Source of the DNA: an uncultured Nocardioides sp.
Lineage (GTDB): Bacteria > Actinomycetota > Actinomycetes > Propionibacteriales > Nocardioidaceae
Assembly (NCBI RefSeq): GCF_947488025.1
Contig: NZ_CANKYS010000001.1
Span: 186,001-250,000, forward strand
DNA: 64,000 nt
Reading direction: 5' to 3'
Below, in pieces: positions 39,526 through 48,396 of the stretch. The notes beneath the pieces were generated by a model. That model did not search any database. It worked only from the letters and a program-made list of their open reading frames with translations, and was not told the origin of the DNA. The translations under genes and the position numbers were made by a program. Each line of letters starts with the position of its first letter. Positions within the stretch are counted from its first letter, which is position 1.

Positions 39526-39567
39526 CCCCGCTCATGCGGGGACTCCCCGATCAGGGAGGAGAGACTC
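39522..39567. repeat. Three imperfect tandem copies of a GACTCYCCGMTCA motif
   Basis: GACTCCCCGCTCA, GACTCCCCGATCA and GACTCTCCGATCA occur in a row after the palindrome, each followed by a G-rich stretch that can pair back on the C-run (for example CCCCGC-TCAT-GCGGGG). They sit just downstream of the VWA gene on its strand. Confidence 0.65.
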
Positions 39568-39572
39568 TCCGA

Positions 39573-41240
39573 TCAGCGGTTGAGCAGCGCCGAGGCGAGC
39601 ACCCCGAGGATCTCGTTGGGGTTGTTCACGAGGTAGTTCTGACCGCCGGTGGCGGCCGCGATCTGCTCGAGCTCACCGGTGTCGGCGTCCTGCGAGATGC
39701 CGATGATGATCACCTTGACGGGCTTGGCCGGGTCACGCAGCGACTTGAGCTGGTTGACGAGCGACTCCAGCGAGAGCGAGCTCGAGTCGTCGCTCGCGCC
39801 GTCGGTCATGATGACCACGGAGTTGAACCACGCCGGGTCCCACATCTCCTGGGCGTGCTTGTAGGCGGCCAGGGTGGTGTCCATGACACCGGTCCCGCCC
39901 CGCACCTTGCCGGGGAGGGCGTCGGCCTCGGCCCGGACCTCCTCACCGTGGCTCTTGCCGTCGGCACCCGGGGCGTCGAGCCGCTCGAGGGGCGAGTACT
40001 CGGCGTACGACGCACCGTTCTCGCCGCGGTTCTTGGAGAAGCCCCAGATGCCGATGCGGGCCTGCGCCGGGAAGGCGTCGAGCGCCACCTGGGACGCCGT
40101 CACCGCGAGCCCGATGCGGGTGGTGTCGCCGATGGCCATCTTCATCGACCCGGAGAGGTCGACCACGGCGAGGATGCTGGAGGGCACCGAGAGCACGCGC
40201 CACTGGCGCAGCGTGTCGTCGGTGGTCTTCTGCGGCACCTTGGCGAGCACGGGCGCGCTGCCGAGGCCGATGTCGTTGGGCAGCGGGGCGCCGTCGGGAC
40301 CGCGGAGCTCCGCGGCTGCGATGGCCTCGATGCCGGCCGCCGAGGAGAACCAGCGGCCGAGCGCCCGGCCCACGCGGGCCGACAGGTCGCCGCCGGAGGA
40401 GAGGATGTCCTTGCTGCCGCGGTTCACGTCGATCAGCGGGTACTGCAGCATCGGCACACCGGTCCGCGGAGCCACCAGGGCGAGCTGGTCGTTGCTGCGA
40501 CGGGCGGCCAGGTAGGCCTGCTCGGTCGCCGGGACGAGCTGGGTGCTGGAGGCGGTGATGGTCGAGAGGTCGGTCTCGTTGGCGCTGCCGGCCACGGCGC
40601 GCTCGCCGTAGGTCTGGGCGACCGGGACGGTCTTCTCCTCGATGGTCAGCGCGGTCTCGCCCGTCTTCTTCATCTCGGCGTAGGGCGCGAGCAGTGCGAG
40701 CGCGGAGGCACCCTCGGCGCTCGGGTCGGCCATCGCCAGGCTGCCGCCGTCGAGCACGGCGGACCAGGAGGCCGGGGCCTTGGCCGCGGGACCGCCGATG
40801 AGGCCGACCGGCGTCTGGGCGAGCACCTCGGCGATCGGCGTACCGGTCCCGCCGGCGCTGGTGAGCTGGCCCTTCCAGGTCGGGCTGTCCGGGATCCAGA
40901 TCTCGGGCAGCTCGGCATTGGGGTCGCTCAGCAGGGCGACGACGTCCTTCACGCTGCCGGCGGTGACCTGGATGTCGATGCAGGGCTCGTCCTGGTTGAC
41001 GTCCTTGACGGCCTTGTTGACGAGGTCCTCCATCACCGGGGCGGTGGTCAGCGTGACCACCTCGGAGATGCAGTCGGCCCCCTTGGGCTCGCCGCTGGCC
41101 CCGCGCACCGCGAAGAAGCCGACGAGACCCACGACGAGCGCCAGCGCGAGCCCGCCCAGCACGAAGGTCTTGGCGGGGCGCCCAGCCGGGCCGCCGGAGC
41201 CGTCCGCGGTCTCGGGTGCGGTCGAGTCGTCGAGACTCAT
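39573..41240 (-). CDS. Membrane-anchored solute-binding-like + VWA domain protein (paralogue 1)
   Basis: A 555-residue protein. A short cytoplasmic N-terminus and one membrane segment (TFVLGGLALALVVGLVGFF, about 22-40) are followed by a periplasmic-binding-protein-like region (GADCISEVVTLTTAPVMEDL, IWIPDSPTW) and a C-terminal von Willebrand A domain with a complete MIDAS: DLSGSM, the Thr in GGTGVMDTT, and VIIMTDGASDD-type Asp. Such proteins bind metal-dependent protein or substrate ligands outside the cell; the ligand is unknown. GGGAGGA precedes the ATG. A close paralogue lies at 43534-45123. Confidence 0.82.
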   Translation of the reverse strand: MSLDDSTAPETADGSGGPAGRPAKTFVLGGLALALVVGLVGFFAVRGASGEPKGADCISEVVTLTTAPVMEDLVNKAVKDVNQDEPCIDIQVTAGSVKDVVALLSDPNAELPEIWIPDSPTWKGQLTSAGGTGTPIAEVLAQTPVGLIGGPAAKAPASWSAVLDGGSLAMADPSAEGASALALLAPYAEMKKTGETALTIEEKTVPVAQTYGERAVAGSANETDLSTITASSTQLVPATEQAYLAARRSNDQLALVAPRTGVPMLQYPLIDVNRGSKDILSSGGDLSARVGRALGRWFSSAAGIEAIAAAELRGPDGAPLPNDIGLGSAPVLAKVPQKTTDDTLRQWRVLSVPSSILAVVDLSGSMKMAIGDTTRIGLAVTASQVALDAFPAQARIGIWGFSKNRGENGASYAEYSPLERLDAPGADGKSHGEEVRAEADALPGKVRGGTGVMDTTLAAYKHAQEMWDPAWFNSVVIMTDGASDDSSSLSLESLVNQLKSLRDPAKPVKVIIIGISQDADTGELEQIAAATGGQNYLVNNPNEILGVLASALLNR

Positions 41241-41322
41241 GGAGGTCCTCCCACAGAGGTGTCGATCGGGGGTCTGGGCGAGACTAAGGTCAAGCCCTCG
41301 AGCCCCGTGGCCGAACGACGAA

Positions 41323-41952
41323 ATGAGTTCGCAACAAATGAGCACAGCCCAGGTGGTCGTCCTGGCCGGTCCCAGCGGCGCCGGGAAGTCCCGGCTCGCC
41401 GAGCGTCTCGGACTCCCCGTCCTGCGCCTCGACGACTTCTACAAGGACGGCGACGACCCCTCGCTCCCCCGCATCACCACCGGCGCCAACGCCGGGCTCG
41501 TCGACTGGGACCACCCGGACTCCTGGCACGAGGCCGACGCACTGGCCGCGCTGCGCCAGCTGTGCGCCACCGGCCGCGCCGAGGTACCGATCTACGAGAT
41601 CGCCCTCAACGGGCGCTGCGGCACGCACACCGTGGACCTCGGCGGCGCCACCCGCTTCGTCGCGGAGGGCATCTTCGCCCCGGACGTCGTGGCCGCCTGC
41701 CGGGAGGAGGGGATCCTCGCCGCCGCCTACTGCATCACCCAGCACCCGCTCGTGACGTTCTGGCGCCGCCTCACCCGCGACCTGCGCGAGCACCGCAAGC
41801 CGCCGCTGGTGCTCGTACGCCGCGGGCTGGCTCTGCTGCGCGACCAGCAGCGGGTCGTCTCCCACGCCGTACGCCAGGGGTGCCGGCGGGCGACGGGCGA
41901 CCAGGCCTACGCCGAGCTGTCCGCCGGCACCGACGCTGCTAGCCGGCGATGA
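41323..41952 (+). CDS. Uridine kinase-like P-loop kinase
   Basis: A 209-residue P-loop kinase: [20 protein letters not shown] (Walker A), [16 protein letters not shown] and [10 protein letters not shown], which match the uridine kinase substrate region, then [11 protein letters not shown]. Uridine or cytidine phosphorylation is the likely reaction, consistent with the salvage neighbours. Two ATGs are possible (41323, 41338) and neither has a strong ribosome site. The stop overlaps the end of the convergent adenosine deaminase by 14 bases. Confidence 0.82.
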   Translation: MSSQQMSTAQVVVLAGPSGAGKSRLAERLGLPVLRLDDFYKDGDDPSLPRITTGANAGLVDWDHPDSWHEADALAALRQLCATGRAEVPIYEIALNGRCGTHTVDLGGATRFVAEGIFAPDVVAACREEGILAAAYCITQHPLVTFWRRLTRDLREHRKPPLVLVRRGLALLRDQQRVVSHAVRQGCRRATGDQAYAELSAGTDAASRR

Positions 41953-43015
41953 GGGCGGCGTAGCCCGGCTTGACGACCTCGTCGATGAGGGCGAGCCGCT
42001 CGTCGAAGGGCAGGAAGGCCGACTTCATCGCGTTGATGGTGAACCAGCGCAGGTCCTCGAACGTGTAGCCGAACGCCTCGACCAGGCCGAACATCTCCTG
42101 CGTCATCGACGTACCGCTCATCAGGCGGTTGTCGGTGTTGACGGTGACCCGGAAGCGCAGGTCGGTCAGCAGCCCGATCGGGTGCTCGGCGAAGGACTCG
42201 GCGGCCCCGGTCTGGATGTTGGAGCTGGGGCACATCTCGAGCGGGATGCGCTTGTCGCGGACGTAGGCCGCCAGCCGGCCCAGCTCGACCGAGCCGTCGT
42301 CGTGGACGGTGATGTCGTCGATGATCCGCACGCCGTGGCCGAGCCGGTCGGCGCCGCACCACTGGATCGCCTCCCAGATCGACGGCAGTCCGAAGGCCTC
42401 GCCGGCGTGGATGGTGAAGTGCGCGTTCTCGCGCTGGAGGTACTCGAAGGCATCGAGGTGGCGGGTGGGCGGGAAGCCCGCCTCGGCGCCGGCGATGTCG
42501 AAGCCGGCGACCCCGCGGTCGCGCCAGGCGATGGCCAGCTCGGCGATCTCCATCGAGCGCGCCTGGTGACGCATCGCGGTCAGCAGCTGGCGTACGACGA
42601 TCCTGCCGCCGCTGGCGGCCATCGCGGCGTCGAATCCCTCCTGGACCGCGGCGACGACCTCGTCGAGGGTCAGCCCGCCGCTGACGTGCTGCTCCGGCGC
42701 GTAGCGCACCTCGGCGTAGACGACCCCGTCGGCGGCGAGGTCCTCGACGCACTCACGCGCCACCCGCGCGATCGCGGGGCCGCTCTGCATCACCGCGACG
42801 GTGTGGTCGAAGGTCTCGAGGTAGCGCACCAGCGAGCCGGAGTCGGCCGACTCGGCGAACCAGCGGCCCAGCGACTCCGCGTCGGGGGCCGGCAGCTCGT
42901 GGCCGGCCTCGGCGGCGAGCTCCACAATTGTCTGTGGACGCAGCCCGCCGTCGAGGTGGTCGTGCAGCAGGACCTTCGGGGCGGCCTGCACCTGGTCGCG
43001 GGTGGGAGTGCTCAT
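41939..43015 (-). CDS. add: Adenosine deaminase
   Basis: Hydrolytic deamination of (deoxy)adenosine to inosine; 358 residues, usual length. Zinc and catalytic motifs: [11 protein letters not shown] (two His), [10 protein letters not shown] (His and Glu), RLGHGVRI (His), and [12 protein letters not shown] (Asp), where the common NTDDP is NTDNR, as in other actinobacterial enzymes. ATG at 43015 gives the standard MSTPTRDQV start; ATG at 43027 is also open. Confidence 0.93.
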   Translation of the reverse strand: MSTPTRDQVQAAPKVLLHDHLDGGLRPQTIVELAAEAGHELPAPDAESLGRWFAESADSGSLVRYLETFDHTVAVMQSGPAIARVARECVEDLAADGVVYAEVRYAPEQHVSGGLTLDEVVAAVQEGFDAAMAASGGRIVVRQLLTAMRHQARSMEIAELAIAWRDRGVAGFDIAGAEAGFPPTRHLDAFEYLQRENAHFTIHAGEAFGLPSIWEAIQWCGADRLGHGVRIIDDITVHDDGSVELGRLAAYVRDKRIPLEMCPSSNIQTGAAESFAEHPIGLLTDLRFRVTVNTDNRLMSGTSMTQEMFGLVEAFGYTFEDLRWFTINAMKSAFLPFDERLALIDEVVKPGYAALIAG

Positions 43016-43064
43016 CCGGACATCCAATCAGGGCCCGCCATGGTCAAGCACTATGTTCGTGCGC

Positions 43065-43517
43065 ATGCGCACCTTCACCACCCTCGACGAGGTCGCCGAC
43101 GCCGCCGGGTCCGAGATCGGCACCAGCGAGTGGCTCGTCGTCGACCAGGACCGGATCGACGCCTTCGCCGACGCCACCCTCGACCACCAGTGGATCCACG
43201 TCGACGTCGAGGCAGCGGGCGCCGGGCCCTTCGGCACCACCATCGCCCACGGGTTCCTCACGCTGAGCCTGCTCCCCCACTTCGCCTCCCAGGTCTTCCG
43301 GCTCGAGACCCCGGGCGCCCGGCTCAACTACGGGCTGGAGAAGGTGCGCTTCCCCGCCCCGGTGCCGGTGGACAGCCGGTTGCGCTCGCACGTGCGCTTC
43401 GGCGAGGTGCGCGAGCTCGCCGCCGGCAAGCAGCTCGTCGTCGAGCACACGGTCGAGATCGAGGGCCACGACAAGCCGGCCTGCGTGGCCGCGCACGTCG
43501 TGCTGCTCCTGGCCTGA
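43065..43517 (+). CDS. MaoC family dehydratase
   Basis: A 150-residue hot-dog-fold hydratase/dehydratase acting on enoyl thioesters. The catalytic Asp/His pair lies in FADATLDHQWIHVD and the hydratase signature in GTTIAHGFLTLSLLPHF. The ATG at 43065 is chosen because TATGTT (43052-43057) stands 7 bases upstream; the ATG at 43053 lies inside that box. The CoA substrate is not evident. Confidence 0.88.
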   Translation: MRTFTTLDEVADAAGSEIGTSEWLVVDQDRIDAFADATLDHQWIHVDVEAAGAGPFGTTIAHGFLTLSLLPHFASQVFRLETPGARLNYGLEKVRFPAPVPVDSRLRSHVRFGEVRELAAGKQLVVEHTVEIEGHDKPACVAAHVVLLLA

Positions 43518-43533
43518 CGGCGGGCCCGGTCGG

Positions 43534-45123
43534 TCACCGCGAGAGCACCGCCTGGGCGAACACCCCCAGGATGTCCTCGGGCTGGGCCGCGAGGTAGGCC
43601 TCGCCCCCGGTGACGCGCGCCATCTGCCGCAGCGCGTCGAGGTCGGCGTCGCCGCTGATGGCGATCCCCACCATCCGCACGGGCCGGTCAGGATCACGCA
43701 GCTCCTCGAGACGCTGCAGCAACGCCTGCAGACCGATCGAGCCGGGATCCTCGTTCTGGCCGTCGGTCATCAGGACGACCGCGTTGGAGTATTGCGGCCG
43801 ATAGCTGCGCAGCGCCTCCCGGTAGGCCGCCAGCGCCGTGTCGTACAGACCGGTCCCGCCGTCGGTCAGGCCGGGCATCTCGGCGGCCCACTCGCGCAGG
43901 GCGTAGCGCTGGGTGCGTCCGAAGCGCAGGTCGTCGAGGCGCCGGATCGGCTCGAGCTCGCGCCAGTCCTGCCCCGGTCCTCCCTTCTCGATCGAGAACA
44001 CCCACAGCCCCACCCGGGCGTGGTCGGGCAGGAAGCCCAGACCGATCCGGGCCGCATCGGCCAGCAGGTCCATGCGTGAACCGGTGCCGGCGTCGAAGTC
44101 CATCGACCCCGACGCATCGACCACGGCGAGCATCGCCGACGGCACGCTGAGCGAGCGCCACGACAGCACCGCCTCGCCGATCGCCTTCGCGGACGGCGCC
44201 GGCAGCGTCCCTCGCACGTCGTCAGGGCTGCGGAGCCCCTCGGCGGCGACCAGCGCCTGCCCCTCCTCGCCGGCGAGGTAGGAGCCGAGCGCGCGGGCGA
44301 GCGCGCGTGATCCCTCGGCCGCCTCCCGACTGAGCGTGAGGGGGAAGTCGAGTGCCGGTGAGCCGACGTCCGGGGTGAGGTCGCGCAGGTCGTCGCGGCC
44401 CTCCACCGTGCTGAAGTCCTGCTCGGTGGCGACCACCAGGCGCGGAGACCTCCGGACGAACATCGCGGGCTGCACCGCGTCGTCCTCACCGTTCACCCGC
44501 CGCGCACCCTGTGCCTGGGCGAAGGGCACCAGCATCTGCTGGGACTCCGCGCGGCTGCGACCGATCGACCGCGCCTCCACACCGGGCGCGGTGAGGGCCA
44601 GGGCGCCCGCCACGGACGATTCGGGGTCCGGCGTGGACACCAGGCCGGACGCCTCGGCGTCACCCCAGGACGGCCACCGGCGGGCTCGGTCGCCGCCCAC
44701 CAGCAGGACCGGTGTGTTGGCCAGGCTCCTGACCAGCAGCCGCGGTCGGGTGGCCTCGCCGAGGTAGGCCTCGGTGGTGAGGACGTGCGCCTCCGGAATC
44801 CAGATGTCCGGCAGCTCACCGCCCATCGAGACGCCCTGGGCGACGGCGATCCCCGGGCGCATCGCCGGGGCGACCTGCACGCAGTCGGGCGTGACGTCCG
44901 CGAGGGCGGCCACCACGACGCCGTACATCTCCGGGGCGACCGCGACGTCGACGTTGCGGAACTCGGCGCACCCGTCGGAGGCCGCGGCCCCGCCGTCGTC
45001 GCGTGAGAGGGCCAGCCAGGTGGCACCCGCACCGACCGCCAGGCCCGCCACCAGCACCACGGCCGCCAGCACGGCAGTGGACATCGTCGCGCGGCCGGGT
45101 CCACGCTCGTCGTTGGTCTGCAT
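43534..45123 (-). CDS. Membrane-anchored solute-binding-like + VWA domain protein (paralogue 2)
   Basis: A 529-residue protein with the same plan as the 39573 gene: one N-terminal membrane segment (TAVLAAVVLVAGLAVGAGA), a binding-protein-like region (CVQVAPAMRPGIAVAQ, DIWIPEAHVL), and a VWA domain with MIDAS DASGSMDFD, GGTGLYDTA and VLMTDGQNED. The two share SVPS-LAVVD-SGSM and the C-terminal ILGV-A-A-L-R pattern. The ATG at 45123 has GGGGGAG directly upstream; a TTG at 45135 is possible. Confidence 0.82.
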   Translation of the reverse strand: MQTNDERGPGRATMSTAVLAAVVLVAGLAVGAGATWLALSRDDGGAAASDGCAEFRNVDVAVAPEMYGVVVAALADVTPDCVQVAPAMRPGIAVAQGVSMGGELPDIWIPEAHVLTTEAYLGEATRPRLLVRSLANTPVLLVGGDRARRWPSWGDAEASGLVSTPDPESSVAGALALTAPGVEARSIGRSRAESQQMLVPFAQAQGARRVNGEDDAVQPAMFVRRSPRLVVATEQDFSTVEGRDDLRDLTPDVGSPALDFPLTLSREAAEGSRALARALGSYLAGEEGQALVAAEGLRSPDDVRGTLPAPSAKAIGEAVLSWRSLSVPSAMLAVVDASGSMDFDAGTGSRMDLLADAARIGLGFLPDHARVGLWVFSIEKGGPGQDWRELEPIRRLDDLRFGRTQRYALREWAAEMPGLTDGGTGLYDTALAAYREALRSYRPQYSNAVVLMTDGQNEDPGSIGLQALLQRLEELRDPDRPVRMVGIAISGDADLDALRQMARVTGGEAYLAAQPEDILGVFAQAVLSR

Positions 45124-45228
45124 GGGCTCCCCCAAGATCCCTAGGTAAAGAAACGCTAGGCAGGGGGCCGACCGGATCGATTGTTACTGGCCGGTCATCG
45201 TCAGACTTGGGGAGAGCGGTGCAGCGGG

Positions 45229-46524
45229 TCAGCCGATCCGGTCGAGGACGATCTCGCAGCGTGCGTCCGCGGCGGCGTCGCCCTCCGCGGACGACACCGA
45301 CCAGCCGCCCTCGAGGGAGGCAAGCGCCCGCTCGAAGCGCTCCGGCTCGTCGGTGAGCAGCGTGAACAGCGGCGCCCCCTCGGTGACCTGGTCGCCGGGG
45401 CGGGCGTGCCACACGACGCCGGCACCGGCCTGCACCGGGTCCTCCTTGCGCGCCCGACCGGCTCCGAGGCGCCACGCGGCCATGCCGACCGCCATCGCGT
45501 CGAGGCGGGTGAGGGTGCCGCTCGTCGGCGCGGTGACGACGTGCGACTCCTTCGCCTGCGGGAGCGCCGCGTCGGGGTCGCCGCCCTGCGCGCGGATCAT
45601 CCGCTTCCACGCGTCCATGGCCGAGCCGTCGGCCAGCCTGTCGGCCGGGTCGACGTCGTCGCGACCGGCTCCGGCGAGCATCTCGCGGGCCAGGGCGAGC
45701 GTCAGCTCGACGACGTCGGCGGGGCCACCGCCGGCCAGCACGTCGACGGACTCCTGCACCTCGACCGCGTTGCCCGCCGTGAGACCGAGCGGGGTGGCCA
45801 TGTCGGTGAGGAGCGCGACGGTGTGCACGCCCGCGTCGGTGCCGAGTGCCACCATCGTCTCGGCGAGCTCGCGCGCGGTGGCGAGGTCCTTCATGAAGGC
45901 GCCGCTGCCGACCTTGACGTCGAGCACCAGGGCACCGGTCCCCTCGGCGATCTTCTTGCTCATGATCGAGCTCGCGATGAGCGGGATCGCCTCGACGGTG
46001 CCGGTGACGTCGCGCAGGGCGTACAGCTTCTTGTCCGCCGGCGCGAGGCCGTCGCCGGCCGCACAGATGACCGCGCCGACGTCCTCGAGGATCGCGAACA
46101 TCTCCTCGTTGCTCAGCGCGGCGCGCCACCCCGGGATCGACTCCAGCTTGTCGAGCGTGCCGCCGGTGTGGCCCAGACCGCGGCCGGAAAGCTGCGGGAC
46201 GGCCACGCCGCAGGCGGCGACGAGCGGGGCGAGGGGCAGGGTGATCTTGTCGCCGACCCCGCCGGTGGAGTGCTTGTCGGCGGTCGGGCGCGACAGGCCC
46301 GAGAAGTCCATCCGCTCCCCCGAGGCGATCATCGCGCCGGTCCAGCGCGAGATCTCGCGGCGGTTCATGCCGTTGAGCAGGATCGCCATCGCGAGCGACG
46401 ACATCTGCTCGTCCGCGACGTCCCCCCGCGTGTAGGCGTCGATCACCCAGTCGATCTGGCTGTCGGTGAGCTCGTGCTTGTCGCGCTTGGCGAGGATGAC
46501 CTCGACGGCGTCGTGGGCGGCCAC
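45229..46524 (-). CDS. deoA: Thymidine phosphorylase
   Basis: Phosphorolysis of thymidine and deoxyuridine to base and deoxyribose-1-phosphate; 431 residues. The signature SGRGLGHTGGTLDKLESIPG, phosphate-binding KHSTGGVGDKITLPLAPLVA and DVKVGSGAFMKDL are all intact. GTG start overlaps the last base of the upstream cytidine deaminase stop (TAGTG), so the two are coupled and supply the same pathway. Confidence 0.94.
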   Translation of the reverse strand: MAAHDAVEVILAKRDKHELTDSQIDWVIDAYTRGDVADEQMSSLAMAILLNGMNRREISRWTGAMIASGERMDFSGLSRPTADKHSTGGVGDKITLPLAPLVAACGVAVPQLSGRGLGHTGGTLDKLESIPGWRAALSNEEMFAILEDVGAVICAAGDGLAPADKKLYALRDVTGTVEAIPLIASSIMSKKIAEGTGALVLDVKVGSGAFMKDLATARELAETMVALGTDAGVHTVALLTDMATPLGLTAGNAVEVQESVDVLAGGGPADVVELTLALAREMLAGAGRDDVDPADRLADGSAMDAWKRMIRAQGGDPDAALPQAKESHVVTAPTSGTLTRLDAMAVGMAAWRLGAGRARKEDPVQAGAGVVWHARPGDQVTEGAPLFTLLTDEPERFERALASLEGGWSVSSAEGDAAADARCEIVLDRIG

Positions 46525-46994
46525 TACTCGGTTCCTTCCGATGCTGCGTCGGCCACGTGGGCCAGGTCGTCGGGTCCGAAGGCGTCGGGCAGCACCTCGG
46601 ACATGGGCTTGACGCCCGAGACGGTCCAGACCAGCAGGTCCCGACCGCCGTGCTCGAAGAGCAGCTGGCGGCACCGGCCGCACGGCATGATGATCTCGCC
46701 CTCGCCGTTGACGCACACGAAGTGCGTGAGCCGGCCGCCACCCGTGGCGTGCAGCTGCGAGACCACTCCGCACTCGGCGCACAGCACGACGCCGTACGCC
46801 GCGTTCTCGACGTTGCAGCCGACCACGAAACGACCGTCATCGGAGCGTGCTGCCGCGCCCACCGGGTAGTGCGAGTAGGGCGCGTAGGCCCGACGCATCA
46901 CGTCGACGGCCTGCTCTCGGAGGCGGTCCCAGTCGTCCTGACCCCAGTCGTGCGCCACCGTGTCGTCCGCCCTGTCGTCCGCCCAGTCCTCCAC
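46524..46994 (-). CDS. cdd: Cytidine deaminase
   Basis: Deaminates (deoxy)cytidine to uridine; 156 residues, tetrameric zinc type. Zinc and proton-shuttle motifs: NVENAAYGVVLCAECGVV (Cys and Glu) and MPCGRCRQLLFEHGG (two Cys). Start is placed at the GTG at 46994, 6 bases after the box CATAGT on the minus strand; ATG at 47012 would start upstream of that box and GTG at 46958 is a shorter option. Confidence 0.9.
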   Translation of the reverse strand: MEDWADDRADDTVAHDWGQDDWDRLREQAVDVMRRAYAPYSHYPVGAAARSDDGRFVVGCNVENAAYGVVLCAECGVVSQLHATGGGRLTHFVCVNGEGEIIMPCGRCRQLLFEHGGRDLLVWTVSGVKPMSEVLPDAFGPDDLAHVADAASEGTE

Positions 46995-47176
46995 GCGGAC
47001 ACTATGGCGCATACGGGAGAGCCACCGTCTTTGGCAGGTCTCGCCGAAAGATCTCCGGCGGGTTTTAGGTCTCAAACGCATTTCAGAAGTCGCGAACCGC
47101 GTGACGGGGTGCCCGGTGGCAGGCATCATGCTCCCGGAAAGCGACCCCACTCCGGGGGCACGAACTTGGAGGCATT

Positions 47177-48298
47177 GTGAAGAAGTCGAGAAAGGTCGTC
47201 TCGAGCGGCCTCGTGGCCCTGCTGGCGGCCGCGACCCTGGCGGCATGCGGCGACGCGCCCGAGGAGGAGACCAGCACCGGGAGTGGGGACGACAGCAGCG
47301 CGGCTGCCAGCGACTTCCTGCCGTGCATCGTGTCCGACGCCGGTGGTTTCGACGACAAGTCGTTCAACCAGCTCGGCTACGAGGGCGCCAAGCAGGCCGC
47401 CGACGAGCTCGGCGTGGAGCTGAAGGACGTGGAGTCCAACAGCGAGAACGACTACGGCCCGAACCTGGAGGCCCTGGTCAGCCAGGGCTGCGACGCCATC
47501 GTCACCGTCGGCTTCGCGCTCGCCGCGGCCACCAAGGAGTCGGCCGCTGCCAACCCCGACATCGAGTACGTCCTGATCGACGACTCCGCGGACGGTGGCG
47601 AGGACGGCCAGACCTTCGACGGCGAGGCCGACCAGCCCAACATCAAGCCGCTGCTCTACGACACCGCGCAGGCCGCGTTCCTTGCCGGCTACGCCGCTGC
47701 CGACACCACGAAGACCGGCAAGGTCGGCACCTATGGTGGCCAGCCCTTCCCGACCGTCACCATCTTCATGGACGGCTTCAAGCAGGGCGTGGAGTACTAC
47801 AACGAGGAGAAGGGCAAGAAGGTCGAGGTCGTCGGCTGGGACGGCGAGAACGGTTCCTTCACCGGTGGCTTCGAGGCCAACGAGGCGGCCACCAGCACCG
47901 CCAAGCGCATCCTCGACCAGGACGTCGACGTGATCCTTCCGGTCGGCGGCCCGATCTACCAGGGCGCGCTGACCGCGATCGAGGACTCGGGCAAGGACGT
48001 CGCGATGGTCGGCGTGGACGCCGACCTCTTCGAGACCGACCCCAACACGCAGGAGGTCGTCATGACCTCCATCCTGAAGAACATGAAGGTGTCCACCTAC
48101 GAGGCGATCATGGCCGCCGGTGAGGACAACTTCGACTTCACGCCCTACGTCGGCACGCTGGAGAACGACGGCGTCGGCGTCGCCCCCTTCCACAACTGGG
48201 AGAGCAAGGTGTCCGACTCGCTCCAGGGCGAGCTCGACGAGGTCAAGGCCGGCATCATCGACGGCTCCATCGAGGTCACCTCGTACCTCAACCAGTAA
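47177..48298 (+). CDS. BMP family nucleoside-binding lipoprotein
   Basis: Substrate-binding component of the nucleoside ABC importer (PnrA/BmpA family), 373 residues. The signal peptide ends with lipobox LAAC (Cys near 24), followed by an acidic/Ser-rich tether and the mature fold: CIVSDAGGFDDKSFNQLGYEG, DAIVTVGFALAAATKESA, VGWDGENGSFTGGFEANEAA. GTG start has GGAGG 5 bases upstream. A hairpin after its stop separates it from the ATPase. Divergent from cdd-deoA. Confidence 0.93.
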   Translation: MKKSRKVVSSGLVALLAAATLAACGDAPEEETSTGSGDDSSAAASDFLPCIVSDAGGFDDKSFNQLGYEGAKQAADELGVELKDVESNSENDYGPNLEALVSQGCDAIVTVGFALAAATKESAAANPDIEYVLIDDSADGGEDGQTFDGEADQPNIKPLLYDTAQAAFLAGYAAADTTKTGKVGTYGGQPFPTVTIFMDGFKQGVEYYNEEKGKKVEVVGWDGENGSFTGGFEANEAATSTAKRILDQDVDVILPVGGPIYQGALTAIEDSGKDVAMVGVDADLFETDPNTQEVVMTSILKNMKVSTYEAIMAAGEDNFDFTPYVGTLENDGVGVAPFHNWESKVSDSLQGELDEVKAGIIDGSIEVTSYLNQ

Positions 48299-48315
48299 GC
48301 AGCTCCACCAGACGG

Positions 48316-48343
48316 GGGGAGGTCGACGCGAGTCGGCCTCCCC
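48316..48343 (+). terminator. Intercistronic hairpin between binding protein and ATPase genes
   Basis: GGGGAGG (48316-48322) and CCTCCCC (48337-48343) with an inner CGAC-GCGA-GTCG stem form one hairpin with a T-G wobble. A partial terminator here would give more binding protein than transporter, a common arrangement. A weak TAGGAT box (48383-48388) can restart transcription for the ATPase. Confidence 0.6.
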
Positions 48344-48396
48344 TCGCTCTTGCCCGACCCTCCCCCGCCCCTGGCACCTGCATAGGATGCGATCCC

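Noticed and set aside
39522..39567. Possible CRISPR repeats
   Set aside because: Units are too short, without spacers of constant length, and no cas genes are present.
45140..45160. CCTAGG and a second CTAGG upstream of the second VWA gene
   Set aside because: A 5-base inverted repeat is easily chance; no promoter element fits convincingly.
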